Positions 12,133-23,111 of a stretch of DNA of 64,000 nucleotides are shown here, one piece after another. The notes beneath the pieces were generated by a model, which saw nothing but the letters and a program-made list of their open reading frames with translations, was not told the origin of the DNA and did no database searches. The stretch spans positions 1,054,001 through 1,118,000 of the forward strand of contig JANTQA010000030.1 of the NCBI GenBank assembly GCA_027625915.1, given 5' to 3'. This stretch comes from Anaeramoeba flamelloides. Taxonomy: Eukaryota; Metamonada; Anaeramoebidae. Position numbers and translations under genes: made by a program. Every line of letters begins with the position of its first letter. The first letter of the stretch is position 1.

Positions 12133-12326
12133 AAGTCAGTCCCACTTTTAAGGTACAAACTTGCTACAAAAATTAAGGTACAAAAACAATCTCAAATTAA
12201 GGCACAAAATTCAGATTCTAGTTAATAAATTGTAAAAAAAAATCACAAATTCTGTGTCTTGATTTGAGATTTTTATTGTGCCTTAAATTTTGTTTAAAGT
12301 TTGTGCCTTAAAAGTGGAATTGACTG
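12133..12326. mobile_element. MITE family B copy 1 (CAGTCAGT ends, TA flanks)
   Basis: A 194-bp foldback element. The left end AAGTCAGTCCCACTTTTAAG pairs with the right end CTTAAAAGTGGAATTGACTG, and TA flanks both sides. Inside are several short units related to AAATTAAGGCACAAAATT in both orientations. The second copy is at 48561-48757. Ends and target site look like a Tc1/mariner-derived MITE; no transposase is present. Confidence 0.85.
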
Positions 12327-13071
12327 TATTTTCAAATTTTGAATTGTTATTTTTTGTTATTCAAAATAACTTTTTGGGATGATGTTGAGAGTTTCTAATT
12401 ATCAAAATTAGAAGAGTTATGGAATAAACCAAATTAGTAAATTTTATGTTGAACAAGTACATGATCTTATCCTTATATTTCAAAAAAAGTGAAAATTATA
12501 ATAGTCTTTTAATCATCTGACTCATCCAATTTGAATGTTTTTAACAGAAAATAATAATAAAAAAATAAGAGTTGAAAATTTCTAGATCAAATTAATCAAT
12601 TTGTTCGAGTTTGATAATTTAAAGATGATTTTGGGAAATTCTGTTTGAGTGAAAAATTTTTAAAATTATTAAAAAAAAAATTAGAATTTTTTTATATTTT
12701 TTGTTATATATTTTTCCAGAATATAAAATTGGAAATATATTTATTTGTTTTTTTTTTGTTTTATATTTTTTTTAATTATTTGTTTCAACTCGCCAGTTTT
12801 AAATAATAACTCTTACCACATTTTTCATTTTTCAAAAATAAACGGATTATAATTCTCTTTAGGCGAATTTAAAAATATCATCTCTTGAGAATTATAATCA
12901 GTATATTTTTTCGAATTTTCTAAAATAATACCCGATATCTTTTGTTGAGAGTTTGGAGTAATTTTTAATTCCAAAAGAACTAAAGTTATAAAAATTTATA
13001 AATAAAAAAAAAAATTAATTTTCGTTTAAAATTTCAAATTTTATAAATGTACTTTCTTCAGCTATTCTTTT

Positions 13072-13816
13072 GAAATAAACTCTGTTTCAATCAAAGGGGC
13101 CCAACTTTTTTTTCAAATACCAATTATTTTATATAATTGACCTTTGAAGTAAAAATAAGAAATAACTAGAACAATACACATCAAAGAATTGTTGATTTAT
13201 GTATGAAAGAAAACTAATCAATCAATAAATTTTTAAAAAAATTGAAAAACTCAAATTCTTAAGGTCACTATTGAGAAAAACTAGGATGTTCGTTTTGAAC
13301 TTCTATGAGTATTTGAATTCTAAATAGCAAACAATTTTAACTTCATTTTTCAACCTTTGCTTTTAGAAATCAAGCCCCCAAACAAAGTGTGTTGGTATTT
13401 GTGGTCTCGATTTGAAAAAGGAAATGAAAATGAAGTGATAATTTTTCAAATTTATTAAACAAATATCATGATCAAAGATCCCAATAAAATTCCAATAGAA
13501 ATCAATATAATTTCTCACAATCATTTCCATGGTTTCAATAACCTTAAAATAACACATTTTTACCAAGTGACTATTGATCTTGCAATAAAAAAAAATTTTA
13601 CAACTGAATGAAGTTTTAAAAAAAAAAAAAAAAAAAAAAGTAAAAAAAAAAAAGTAAAAAAAAAAAAACAAAAATGTGAAAAAATGATTTCAATTTTGAA
13701 AATTTCCAAAATAAAATTTTTTGTTCTAATATCTATGTAAACCCTTTAAACACATGTATTTCACTCATTACAACTGACCCCTTTGGCTGAAAAATAGTTT
13801 ATTTAAAGTTAATAAA
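13072..13816. mobile_element. Decayed inverted-repeat element, family I copy 1
   Basis: About 745 bp. The left end carries AATAAACTCTGTTTCAATCA then AAGGGGCCC. The right end is an imperfect inverted copy (GACCCCTTTGGCTGAAAAAT). A homologous element with the same internal order lies at about 33262-34036, inside the Ded1 intron. An isolated end-like sequence sits near 57078-57120. The only open frame inside (102 codons, minus strand) is largely low-complexity and not conserved as a frame in the other copy. Confidence 0.55.
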
Positions 13817-14194
13817 TGAATGTATCCTAAGCATTTTACCTGCCTCTCTTCCAAGATCATCAACAAATTTAAAAACGTTAAAACAATAACAAAAAAAAAA
13901 AGGAATAACTGTAAAATTTATTTAAAACTATTTAATTTTTTATTCTCAACCATTCTTAAATAGGAATTGGTATGATATATTTTCATTATATCATGTTTCA
14001 AATGAAATAAATTATTTTTTTTTGATTAGATCTTAAAAATATTAAAAGAAAAAGAATTAAATTTTAAGAGAATTACTTGTTTAATAAAAATAATATCTTC
14101 ACTATTTAATTAAAAATAAAAATAAAAAATGAAGTGATGTATATTTACAAAAATTGCAAAAGTCAATTGAAAATTCAACAAGAATTTTTTTTTA

Positions 14195-14501
14195 TTATTT
14201 ATTTGAATCATTCGTTGAACCAGTAGAAACTTTTTCATTTTGAATTTCAAGATTTTCATTTTCAGAATTATTCTTCTCAATTTGGTATTCGCTGTTTTCA
14301 ATATTTATAGTATTTTCTTCTCTTTCTTTTTGATAACGTTTATGATCTTCTATGCTTAAGTTATAGTATTTCTTTTAAGATTAAATAAGAAGAAGAAAAA
14401 TAATAAGGTAAAGAAGGAAATAAAACACATAATTAAACATCCAAACTTGAAAAATACGGAATTTTGTTAATTAATTTAAAAATGTTAAATACTATCTCTC
14501 C

Positions 14502-14600
<99 letters not shown>

Positions 14601-16595
14601 GAGACAAATAAATTCATTTTTCTTTTAAAAATATTTTAATTATAAAACATTCAAAACTTACCAATTTGTCTTCTTTAGGAAGATCGTTCCAACATCTGGA
14701 AATTTCTTTATTAATCTGAGCCCGAGACCATTTTGGATGTTCTTCTTCAATAATGTTCCGGATTTCTAAATTGTACCACATATAAGCAGCCTTTGGTCTT
14801 TGGGGCAAATTTGGAATGTCTTTTTTTTCTGTTGATGATTGTGGATTCTTTTGTAATAATTGATTATTGATTTCATTCTTTAATCTAAGAATTTTGGATT
14901 CTATCCATGTTTTATTTTCTTTAATTTTTTTATGGTGCGCTTCTTGAATTTGTTCAAGATAACATTTTTCTTCATTTTCTGACATATCCGAATCTGATGA
15001 TATAGATAGATATTCCAAATCAGAATAATCTGAATTTGAAGAAAAAAATCTATCTTCAATTTTGTTGATTTCTTTTTCATAATCAAATCTGTCCTCTACC
15101 ATTTTCTTGTAGTATGGCTAAAATTGTTTCCAAAAAAAAAAAAAAAAAATTATTAAAAATTGAAAGTCAAATATTATTATTATTAAAATTTAATCCAATC
15201 AATAATTTCTATTTGTTTGATGGTTTGTTTTGTTTTTTCAATTTGTTTTTTATTTTTTGTTTAATTTTAATTTTTTTTCAATATTTAATAAATATGTTCG
15301 TTTCAATAATACATTTTGAATAAATAATAATTGACAGATAATTAATAATCATTTATCCATCATAAAAACATTATTAAAAAATAATTTGTATCATTAAATT
15401 TTGTTTGTTTTTTTTCAAAAGTTTAAAATTTGTTTTTTCTGTTTGGGAAAAAAAGTTCAACACGGTTTTTAATTGGGAACCTTAATAGAATCACAGAAAC
15501 CTGAAAATGAAAAGTAAGATAAATTAATAGAAGAAATTAATTAACTTCAAAGAATAATCCATTGTATCATTTTCAATCAAACCAACAAAAACAATTTAAA
15601 TCTCCTTTTTTGCCAAAACCGTTCGAGTGGTTTTGGAGATCTCAAAAATAGTCGATTTTTTCAACAAATTTTTGATAATGGGTTTTTATTTGATTAATCT
15701 ATTATCAACTCCCATACTAAAAGATAATATTAAAAAAACTGTTGTTGTGTTGAATCCTTCATTTTGTCTTTATTTATTTATTTATTCTTTTATTAATTGA
15801 TCTTAAATTGAATTTTCAGGTTTCTGTGATTCTATTAAGGTTCCCAATTAAAAACCGTGTTGAACTTTTTTTCCCAAACGGTTATTTCAATTTCACAAAA
15901 TTTTACTATTTAATAGGCTGAAAAAACCAAAAATCTTCTCAAAACCAATTAGAAATGGTCTTTTTAGAGATTTTACTCAGCTTCCTTATTGAACTTTGAG
16001 ATCAAATTTTAATTAAAATAATTTAATTATGATTGTATTTAATATGACACTAACTTTGGAGGTAACACTTTATTTCTCTTTTTTTGGTAATGTTTTTAAT
16101 AGTGGGCTGAAATGGGTTCTTTTTTTTTTTTTTTTTTTTATTTCTAAAGGTTCTGAATTTTTCTTTTTGTGAAAATTTGAAAAGGGATAATTATTGAAGA
16201 TCTCTCAAAGGAGATTTTTTTTTCGAGAAATTGATGTTTAAAACAAAAAGAAATTTAAAAAAGAATAAAATTAAAGAGGTTACTTGTTTTTCTTCTTTAC
16301 TTAAATTTTGCCATTGTTTTGCAGTCAAATAAACTATTTCGGTAAAAGATAAACCTGGGTTGTTTTTCGCATTGATAGGTTGTTTTTCTTGGTAAAAATA
16401 AGCATAGGAACTCATAAATTTGGTAGGAAGATTGAATACAGTGTGTCTTTTCTTTTGTCCGCCTCTACTTTTTCTTTTCTTTTTTCTTTTTTTTTTTGTT
16501 CTTTTCTTCCCTTTTTTTAGTTTCTCTTTATTTGATTTTTCTTTGTCTAGCTTTCTCAATAAACGGTTAAAAGATTTTGTCCTTTGAAAAGTCAT
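14195..16595 (-). CDS. Two-HMG-box protein (three exons)
   Basis: A 314-residue spliced model. Exon 1 is 16284-16595, exon 2 is 14662-15117 and exon 3 is 14195-14371. The donors read GTAACC and GTAAGT, the acceptors TTTTAG and AAAAG, and both introns are in phase 0. Residues 1-55 are K/R-rich. HMG box A spans about 57-125: KFMSSYAYFYQ, then FTEIVYLTAKQWQNLSKEEK at the exon 1 end, completed by PYYKKMVEDRFDYEKE in exon 2. A D/E/S-rich and helical linker follows. Box B (about 209-275) has RPKAAYMWYN and ISRCWNDLPKEDKL, completed in exon 3 by KYYNLSIEDHKRYQKE. HMG boxes bend DNA and bind the minor groove, so the protein is probably a nuclear chromatin or transcription factor. Joining across the introns restores both boxes, which strongly supports the model. 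The first methionine is assumed; an upstream exon cannot be excluded. Confidence 0.85.
14503..14594. repeat. (CA)n(TA)n microsatellite in HMG gene intron 2
   Basis: About 30 CA repeats pass directly into about 15 TA repeats. The array lies inside the 290-bp second intron (14372-14661) of the HMG-box gene, about 70 bp from the donor. Confidence 0.95.
15439..15881. mobile_element. MITE family C copy 1, inside HMG gene intron 1
   Basis: A 443-bp element within the 1166-bp first intron of the HMG-box gene. The left arm (15439-about 15507) and right arm (about 15814-15881) are nearly identical inverted copies starting GTTTGGGAAAAAAAGTTCAA. No clear target duplication is seen. The core shows no open frame. 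A diverged full-length relative in the opposite orientation lies at 26771-27167. Confidence 0.85.
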
Positions 16596-16795
16596 TTCTT
16601 GTTGAATGGTGTCTTACCTAGATTGTTTTCTGTGAGAATTACAATTATTAAACAAATCTAAAAATAATGATTTCTATTTTATGTTTTCAAATCGAAACTA
16701 AAAACAAAAAAATGGGTTTTCTGATTGATCAATCTAACTAAATATTAGTTCTTAAATAATTATTGAACTTTACATGATTAGTGATGAAAAATTTC

Positions 16796-17660
16796 TATTA
16801 CATGAAAATAATCCCTGAAGAGATTTTGAATTGTTAATATTAGGAAAATTATTGATAAATTTCTTTTATTTAAAATCAAATCCTTTTTTTAACAGTCCAA
16901 ATTTTTTCTGAAATGATGAACATATCGACCTAAATTTCATTAAAGTAAAGTGTCTATATAATACCCATTTAATTATTTGGTAACCTAAGTGGCTCAACAT
17001 ACTGTAGTCAAAATAAAGCGTGCAAAAAAATTTAATGCGTGTTTCAAAATAAAAAGCGTGTTTTTTTGTTATAGTTGACCTATACATTAACCAATCAAAG
17101 AAACCAATATAAAACCCTAAAAAAATATGGTAATGGTTTCTTAAAGTTCTATTATTTAAAAAGAAATTCTAAAAATGAAGGATCAAATTGGAAAATTTAT
17201 CTCAAAAAATAGAGTTTATTTTTTTGAGAATTTTAATTATCAAAAAAACAAAAAATTTCAAAACAATTGAGAATATTAGGAAAATTGTCAACTATTTGCA
17301 TTCATAATTTAAATTTTACTGAAAATAACCAGACCTTTACTTTCAAAATTGATTTGAACTTAGGTATACTATTTGGTAGTAGATTGGATGTTGCCTTGGT
17401 AGAAGAATAAAAAAAAGCACGGATAATATTTTGAAACACGGATTATAGTCTTTTTGCACGCATTATTTTGATCACTGTATTTTTAAAAACAGTGAGCTTC
17501 TAAAGTAGTTTAAAAAATTTGAAGACTGGGAGATTTCTTATTCTTGTATTTGATTAATTGAAGATTGTTTTTAACAAATGTAATTTCATTAGTTATTATT
17601 CTTAAAAGTGTGTAAGTTACAATTTAAAAAGTTTGATTATAAAAGAAGAATTAGTATTTG
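16796..17660 (+). repeat. Decayed dispersed repeat R1, copy 1
   Basis: This matches 36299-36690 by eye in the same orientation. The copy is split: 16796-17000 and 17480-17660 are the two halves, and a TA-flanked MITE sits between them. Shared landmarks are TTGTTAATATTAGGAA, then a segment CTAAAGTAATGTGTTTATAG-like, then TTATTCTTGTATTTGATTAA-like. Element class unknown. Confidence 0.5.
17002..17477. mobile_element. MITE family D copy 1, inserted in repeat R1
   Basis: A 476-bp element with TA on both sides (17000-17001 and 17478-17479). The inverted arms are about 65 bp and contain three spaced GCGTG/CCGTG-type words: left CAAAATAAAGCGTGCAAAAA, right TTTTTGCACGCATTATTTTG. It interrupts repeat R1, so it is younger than R1. 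No coding capacity. Confidence 0.8.
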
Positions 17661-17818
17661 TTAGGGATTGGATTCAACCATGAAGAAGTCTAAGATCAGA
17701 GTATATTCTTATTGGAAGTATAACATACTAGATCGCCATGGATTAAATGCATCTAAAAAATCAATTAGTAAAGTAGTTGTATTTGTTTATCCTCATCAAA
17801 ATAAAAATGATCATTGTG

Positions 17819-17990
17819 CTGTGATCAAAATAATATGTACACAAAAAAATATAATGGTGCATTTCAAAAATCAATCCATTTTTTTTTTTTCTTTTGGTTC
17901 CCAGACAACATCCAATTGACTACCAAATAGTATACTTAAGTTCAAATCAATTTTGAAAGTAAACCCCTTGATATTTTCAGTAAAAAAGAA
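17819..17990. mobile_element. Truncated MITE family D copy 2, inverted
   Basis: It begins CTGTGATCAAAATAATATGT and then follows the right arm and inner sequence of copy 1 in reverse orientation. This includes a block of about 60 bp (about 17905-17965) that is nearly the complement of 17330-17395. Similarity stops near 17990, so the other end is missing. Confidence 0.7.
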
Positions 17991-18366
17991 AAAAAAAACG
18001 AGAGATATATCTTTATTGTATTTTCCCTTTTCATTCAAAAATATCATTTAATAATAAAATTTGAATCAAATTAAATATTTAGTCAATTTTCAAAACGGTA
18101 TAAGTAATCTACAAATTAAATGAATATTAAATCAAATCTTTGTGATTAAAAATCCATTAATCATGATACTAAATATTTTTATTGTTGAACTTGTTATCAT
18201 ATCCTTCTAAACCCCAACCAGTTTCGAAAAAAAAAAAAAAAAAAAACCAACAACAACAATAATAATATTATTATTAATAATGAGATAATTAATTTTATAT
18301 TAGAACATTATTCTTATTTATAAAACTTGACTGATTGAAATGGTCTTATTTTTCACTTTGAAATTA

Positions 18367-18810
18367 CAGCTGTTCCAAGTCTAACATAAAATTGTAAATA
18401 AAACACAATAGATTTTTCTATTCTGATTTTCTATTTTCAAAAAATTCCAAAATAAGAATTATTATTCAAAAAAAAATTTCAATAAATGAGCTATTATTCA
18501 AATTTAGGTACACCAAAAAAAAAATTCAAGATCCCAAGTAACTTAAAAATTATTGGTCCAAAAGAACACCAAAAAAATATCAATATTGAGTGATCTTTAC
18601 AAATTAACCTTTTTTGAACAATATTTTATAGTGCCAAATGAATCTTCAAAATTTTTTTTTTAATGTTTCAAAAATTTGAATAATAGCTCATTTATTGAAA
18701 TTTTTTTTTGAATAATAATTCTTATTTTGGAATTTTTTGAAAATAGAAAATAAGAATAGAAAACTAAAATATGTTTTATTTAAAATTTTATGGTAGACTT
18801 GGATAAACTG
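18367..18810. mobile_element. MITE with about 147-bp inverted ends and TA flanks (family E)
   Basis: The left arm (18367-about 18512) and right arm (about 18664-18810) are inverted copies. The inner about 80 bp is identical, including AAAAATTCCAAAATAAGAAT; the outer part shows a few differences around TCCAAGTCTA. TA flanks both sides (18365-18366 and 18811-18812). The 150-bp centre has no open frame. Probably Tc1/mariner-derived and fairly recent. Confidence 0.85.
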
Positions 18811-19494
18811 TAAAAAAAGGAACATATTAGATATTAATTTTAATTCAAAAAATCACACAACTCCAAAACAGTTTAAAAAAATCACAATAATTCAATTTCA
18901 TTCAAATTGGAAAAATATTTTATTTTCCAAAATATGAAAATCATTTTTTCCTCGTATAGTTTCTTGCTTTAAATTTTTTTTTTTGAATTACATAACCTTG
19001 TTTTGTTTGATCGAAAACATTTTTTCGAACTACCGAGATTAAAGTTAAATTTGGGTTATTTAAAAGAGAAACTCAAATTAAATTAGAGGAATATTATTAA
19101 ACATTTTGATCCAAAAATAATTTTTTAATAGAATTTACAAATTTATATCTACATTTTTTTGTTTTACTCTCTCCAAACTTTTTAAACACGCCCTTGATTT
19201 ATTAGTATTGATAATTATTTATTTTTTGTTTCATAAGTATTGCAATTTATAAACAAATTTTAATATTACAATTAATGAATGGTTATAATTGGGTATTTCT
19301 TCAATAATTGATTAAATAAAAATATTTTTTAAAATGATTGAATTTTTGATGTATTAAATATTCTGAATAAAAGTTTATCTATAAAAGATGAGAATGGAAA
19401 AATTATTAAAAAAAAATTAAATATTTGAAATTTTCTCACTTTTTGATAACTTCGCTTATAAATAAAATTATTTTTCAATGTAGTTGTTTTATCA

Positions 19495-19740
19495 AAAATT
19501 ATTTTTAAAGTTAAAGTACAATTTAGGTTGAAAAATCCAATTTTTCCTTAAGATTTTTTTCAAATTAAATAATAAAAAATTTGAAAAAAAAAATTTATTC
19601 TTCTTAGCTAAGAGGCCGTTCTATAAATATATTAAGATTATTTTAAATTTAATAAATATATGTCAAAAGTATAATCAATTATTTTAACTGTTAAAGAATA
19701 ATTTATTTCAAAAATTAAAAAAAAAAAACTCTGTTATTTC
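19495..19740 (+). repeat. Decayed dispersed repeat R5, copy 1
   Basis: This resembles 55985-56220 in the same orientation. Shared landmarks are TTGAAAAATCCAATTTTCC, then TTCTTCTTAGCTAAGAGG, then TATTTTAAATTTAATAAATA-like and TATTTTAACTGTTAA-like blocks. Termini and class are not recognised. Confidence 0.45.
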
Positions 19741-21071
19741 CCTGAAATTTAGCCAGAATTAAAATGAATAGAGTTAAATATATATGATTTTCACCAATTC
19801 TTTTGAATCCTAGAAAATTTATGAGACCACAGGGATTACAAGGAATTTTTTTCTTTATTTCAATTTTTATTAGAAGAGTTTACCATTATCAAAATTATCA
19901 GTTCTTCTGTATTCAAAGGAAATATCGCAAAAGTTTAACAAAAATTTATTATCACAGTTCATTTAAAAATGTTTACCTGAAATAAAACCCCTTTTGATCT
20001 TGGAGAGAGACTTTTTAAATAGGTGGTAGTACTAATAACCAAAAAATACAATATCTTCATGAACTTGAAGTTCGGTAATATTGATTGTATTGTGTATAAA
20101 CTTTATTAAAAAGATGAAAGGTTAACAAAAGTATTAGTTTTATCTAACTTTTTTTTTTCAATTTTATTTTTCTATAATAGCAAATGTACTCAATAGCCAA
20201 TACATCTCTGTTGAAATATGGTTATTATTTAACTGGGCACATTATGTTCAATAAAATTTTTAAAGTTGACACTTAAAACATAAGCTAAATTTAAAAAAAT
20301 AGGGGCAGATTTTCCATCAGAAAAAATTTTGTTTAATTGTTTATTGTAATAATAATAATAATGTATTTTACCAAAATTTTTAGAGATAATATCCAATATA
20401 GATTAATAAATAAAAATATAGTGTAACCATTTTATTTTTTTAAAAGACAAATGAAAAAAGGAAAAAACACAATAATAAAACTTTTTTCCCCTAATTTTGA
20501 AATTTGGTCTATATCAAAGAATAAAATCTTAAAGGTGTTAAAAAATGAAATTTTTCATTTTTACTGGTGGATTCTTGTTTTAATTCAATTTCGAAGGTAT
20601 TTTCCTCAATATCTCCCACCCCTAAATAACAGCAATATTGATATATCAACTTGAAAATGGACATTTTTGATTCAATATTGTGTATTTGTAAAAATAACGA
20701 TTTTCTCAGAAAAATGGTAAATTGAAAATTTTATTTATCAAAATTATCACTTTTTAATCAAACTAAGCAAGAGATAAATAGATAAACTTGAAAATAAATT
20801 TCAAATATTCAACTAAAATAATAATAACTAAAAATAAACTTTCAAGTTTCTTCTGAAAAGAATTTATGAATAATAACAACTGCTAAAGAGAAAAAATGAA
20901 AGAAAAAAAGGAAATAAAAAGAACACAAAAACATGTTTCAAAAATAATTTTTTACTGAGCTTTATTTTCATTATTCAAGAACTTGATAAAAAAAAACAAC
21001 TTAATATAATTTTTTTTATGATCTCAAATGACGAATTTCTATTCTATATTTTGTTTAAATTTAAAAATTGT

Positions 21072-23111
21072 TTATATATTAAATTGTTTCCATTTTGAAA
21101 AAAAAAATAAAATTGATTTTGAAATAAATTTGCTTTCATTTTCTGTTTTGGTAGCGAAATAAACGGTTTTTGATTGGCAATTTTTCATTTTCAGAGATAG
21201 TTTGATAATTTTGTTGTTGTTATTTGGTTTCGTAATCATGAATTGTGGGCAAAATGGGATTGAAATATAATTATTTTTGCCATTATTAAATATGATTCCT
21301 CTTTTCCTTAAATCTAAAAACACCGATAGAAAGGGGACCTTTCTTTTGATGACATTAAAAACGGGGAAAATGATTCTTGACTTTTTAAAGAACGTGGATA
21401 TTTTTTGAATGATTTTGTTATTGAAAATTTTTTGATTTTTTTCGAAAGAAATATTTGTTAAAAATTCGTTAACATTAAAAAAATAGGGTTTGAGTTTTTT
21501 TGTTGGAAGAATTTGTGGGGGTAAAATCGATGTGTTGATTGTATTTATGTTTACGCGTGACACCTTTGGATTGTTGCCAATTATTTTTAATTTGTTTTTT
21601 TTGTTGTGCTGTGTCTGATATAATAGTAATAACATTACTAACATATGCTTGTGGTGGTGGTCATCGGCCTTGATATAATATCTTTCGTATTGAGCCGAAT
21701 CGTGAATGGAGACATTTCCATTTTTTGAAACAGATCGGCTTTTTGAGCCTAATAGCAATGTCAGCGATAACAACGAGGAGGAATCTTGTTTAGACACAGC
21801 TAACAAAAAATCTCCACTTGACCAACTACAATTAAATTTTGTAAAGCTGTTATTGACAACAACCGATACGTTTTTTGGGTTTACAATAAGCTCTGCTGGT
21901 TCGAACACTTTTAAATTGTTTCCTGCTAAAACGGGGAAAACGTACTGGCTACACCGGATATATTGGATACTATTCAAATATTCCCTTTCATATTCTTGTT
22001 GCGTTTTTTTGAATTCTGTTTTGTTTTTCGGCGGTACCCATTCAATTTTTAAACGATCCCATCGATCAATTGTGTTCAAGAAAAAAAATGCTTCAATTTC
22101 GCCATTGGTTAATTGTTTTGATCGTTTGAATTTTGCCCTTAAATTCGAGGTATTTTTATTTTGTTTCTTTTTGTTGTTGTTGTTTTTGTTTTTGTTTCTT
22201 TTTAACCATTTTGAAACATTGATTAGTCTTGATCCATCAAAGTGTTGTGAATTTTTGATTGTATATTTGACAAGTACAAAGTTCTGTTCAATTATTTTTT
22301 TTTCAATTAGAAGGCTTTTGTTTTTTGTTGCATTGATGCTTTTTTTTGGTTTCAAGAATGTGCCAAGATCAGTGTTTGCTCTTTTTTTGCTATTTACATT
22401 TAAAAAAAAGGTTTTTTGCTTTGTTTTTTTGATTTCTCTTGGTGATAAAGAAAATGTCTCTTCTGGTTGGTTAAAGTACTTGTTTGTTAAAATTATTTCC
22501 TTTGTTGCCTTGGAATTTAGAAGTTTGGAGATTTGCTGATTGCTATCGATTGTGAGATCCTCATTTACTTCTTTTTGGTTCTCAAGCTCATTTCCTTTTC
22601 CAATTATATTGTCAATTTTTTCAATTTCTCCTTCTAAAATATAGAAGTTCCTGATCGAGTTTTCATCCTGTTTGATAATTCCATTTTTTTGGATTTGATC
22701 TTGTAAATAAATTAAAAGGTTTAACAGTTGCCGTAAATCTGAAGTTGCTCTTTCAGTCAACCCAGTAATTGAAAAAAGATCATTTTTTGGATAACCACAA
22801 CAGAGAACCATTGTGTTTTGAAGTTCTTTTAAATTTTCTGTTTGTTGGATTTTAAGATGTGCAACTTTCACAATTCGGTTAAGTGTTGTCGGAACAACAA
22901 CGTTCAACAAATTGCACAACTGGATACCTTTCAAACTGAACAATTGCCCCACAGTTAGATTTGGGTATTTTAACACTTTGCGTGCAAATCTTAAAGTTTT
23001 GCCAACAGCTTTTTGGATATCTTTATTTTGATTTAATTTGATTTGTTCGCTTATGGGATCCAATTCGCCTTCACTAAACCGTGGCCAAAGAAAAACTGAA
23101 GACTCGTTCAT
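21072..23111 (-). CDS. Calponin-homology-like domain protein, otherwise unknown
   Basis: A 679-residue single-exon protein. Residues about 36-142 look like a divergent calponin homology (CH) domain. FSLKGIQLCNLLN matches the usual hydrophobic-G-x-x-LC-x-x-N signature. QQTENLKELQ matches the conserved ENI helix, GYPKNDLFSITGL matches the G-x-x-x-x-LF segment, and the final helix is LRQLLNLLIYLQ. CH domains bind actin or act in signalling. Residues about 150-335 are charged and low in order, with a K/N run at 305-320. Residues about 335-500 form a second, probably folded unit (AFFFLNTIDRWDRLKIEW, then several beta-like hydrophobic segments and an H-rich turn DDHHHKHML). The C-terminal 150 residues are mixed. 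I do not recognise anything after the CH-like part. No spliced extension was needed. Confidence 0.7.
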   Translation of the reverse strand: MNESSVFLWPRFSEGELDPISEQIKLNQNKDIQKAVGKTLRFARKVLKYPNLTVGQLFSLKGIQLCNLLNVVVPTTLNRIVKVAHLKIQQTENLKELQNTMVLCCGYPKNDLFSITGLTERATSDLRQLLNLLIYLQDQIQKNGIIKQDENSIRNFYILEGEIEKIDNIIGKGNELENQKEVNEDLTIDSNQQISKLLNSKATKEIILTNKYFNQPEETFSLSPREIKKTKQKTFFLNVNSKKRANTDLGTFLKPKKSINATKNKSLLIEKKIIEQNFVLVKYTIKNSQHFDGSRLINVSKWLKRNKNKNNNNKKKQNKNTSNLRAKFKRSKQLTNGEIEAFFFLNTIDRWDRLKIEWVPPKNKTEFKKTQQEYEREYLNSIQYIRCSQYVFPVLAGNNLKVFEPAELIVNPKNVSVVVNNSFTKFNCSWSSGDFLLAVSKQDSSSLLSLTLLLGSKSRSVSKNGNVSIHDSAQYERYYIKADDHHHKHMLVMLLLLYQTQHNKKNKLKIIGNNPKVSRVNINTINTSILPPQILPTKKLKPYFFNVNEFLTNISFEKNQKIFNNKIIQKISTFFKKSRIIFPVFNVIKRKVPFLSVFLDLRKRGIIFNNGKNNYISIPFCPQFMITKPNNNNKIIKLSLKMKNCQSKTVYFATKTENESKFISKSILFFFSKWKQFNI

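Larger units (their letters stand above)
9373..14194. other. Gene-free stretch holding three inverted-repeat elements
   Basis: 4.8 kb of AT-rich DNA without a recognisable gene. It contains the elements at 9713-9897, 10011-10419, 12133-12326 and 13072-13816, listed separately. The remainder is low-complexity A/T sequence, with a long A-run and a few A-rich interruptions near 13617-13680. Confidence 0.6.
16596..21071. other. Gene-free stretch with a cluster of MITEs
   Basis: 4.5 kb with no gene I can support. It holds repeat R1 (16796-17660) interrupted by a TA-flanked element (17002-17477), a truncated inverted relative (17819-17990), a third element of another family (18367-18810), and a decayed repeat (19495-19740). 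The 83-codon frame at 17668-17919 overlaps the truncated element and is not credible as a gene. From 19740 to 21071 I see only AT-rich sequence. Confidence 0.6.

Noticed and set aside
14614-15102. Stand-alone gene with a single HMG box starting at the ATG at 15102
   Set aside because: Five codons upstream of that ATG plus the residues after it complete the HMG box begun in the 16.3-16.6 kb exon, and a TTTTAG acceptor is present.
17668-17919. 83-codon open frame starting with ATG or an upstream codon
   Set aside because: Its second half is the end of a truncated MITE, and part of the first half resembles non-coding sequence near 24190-24240. No domain.
21706-22539. 277-codon plus-strand frame
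   Set aside because: Antisense shadow of the CH-like gene; F/L-rich as expected from the complement of K/N-rich codons.
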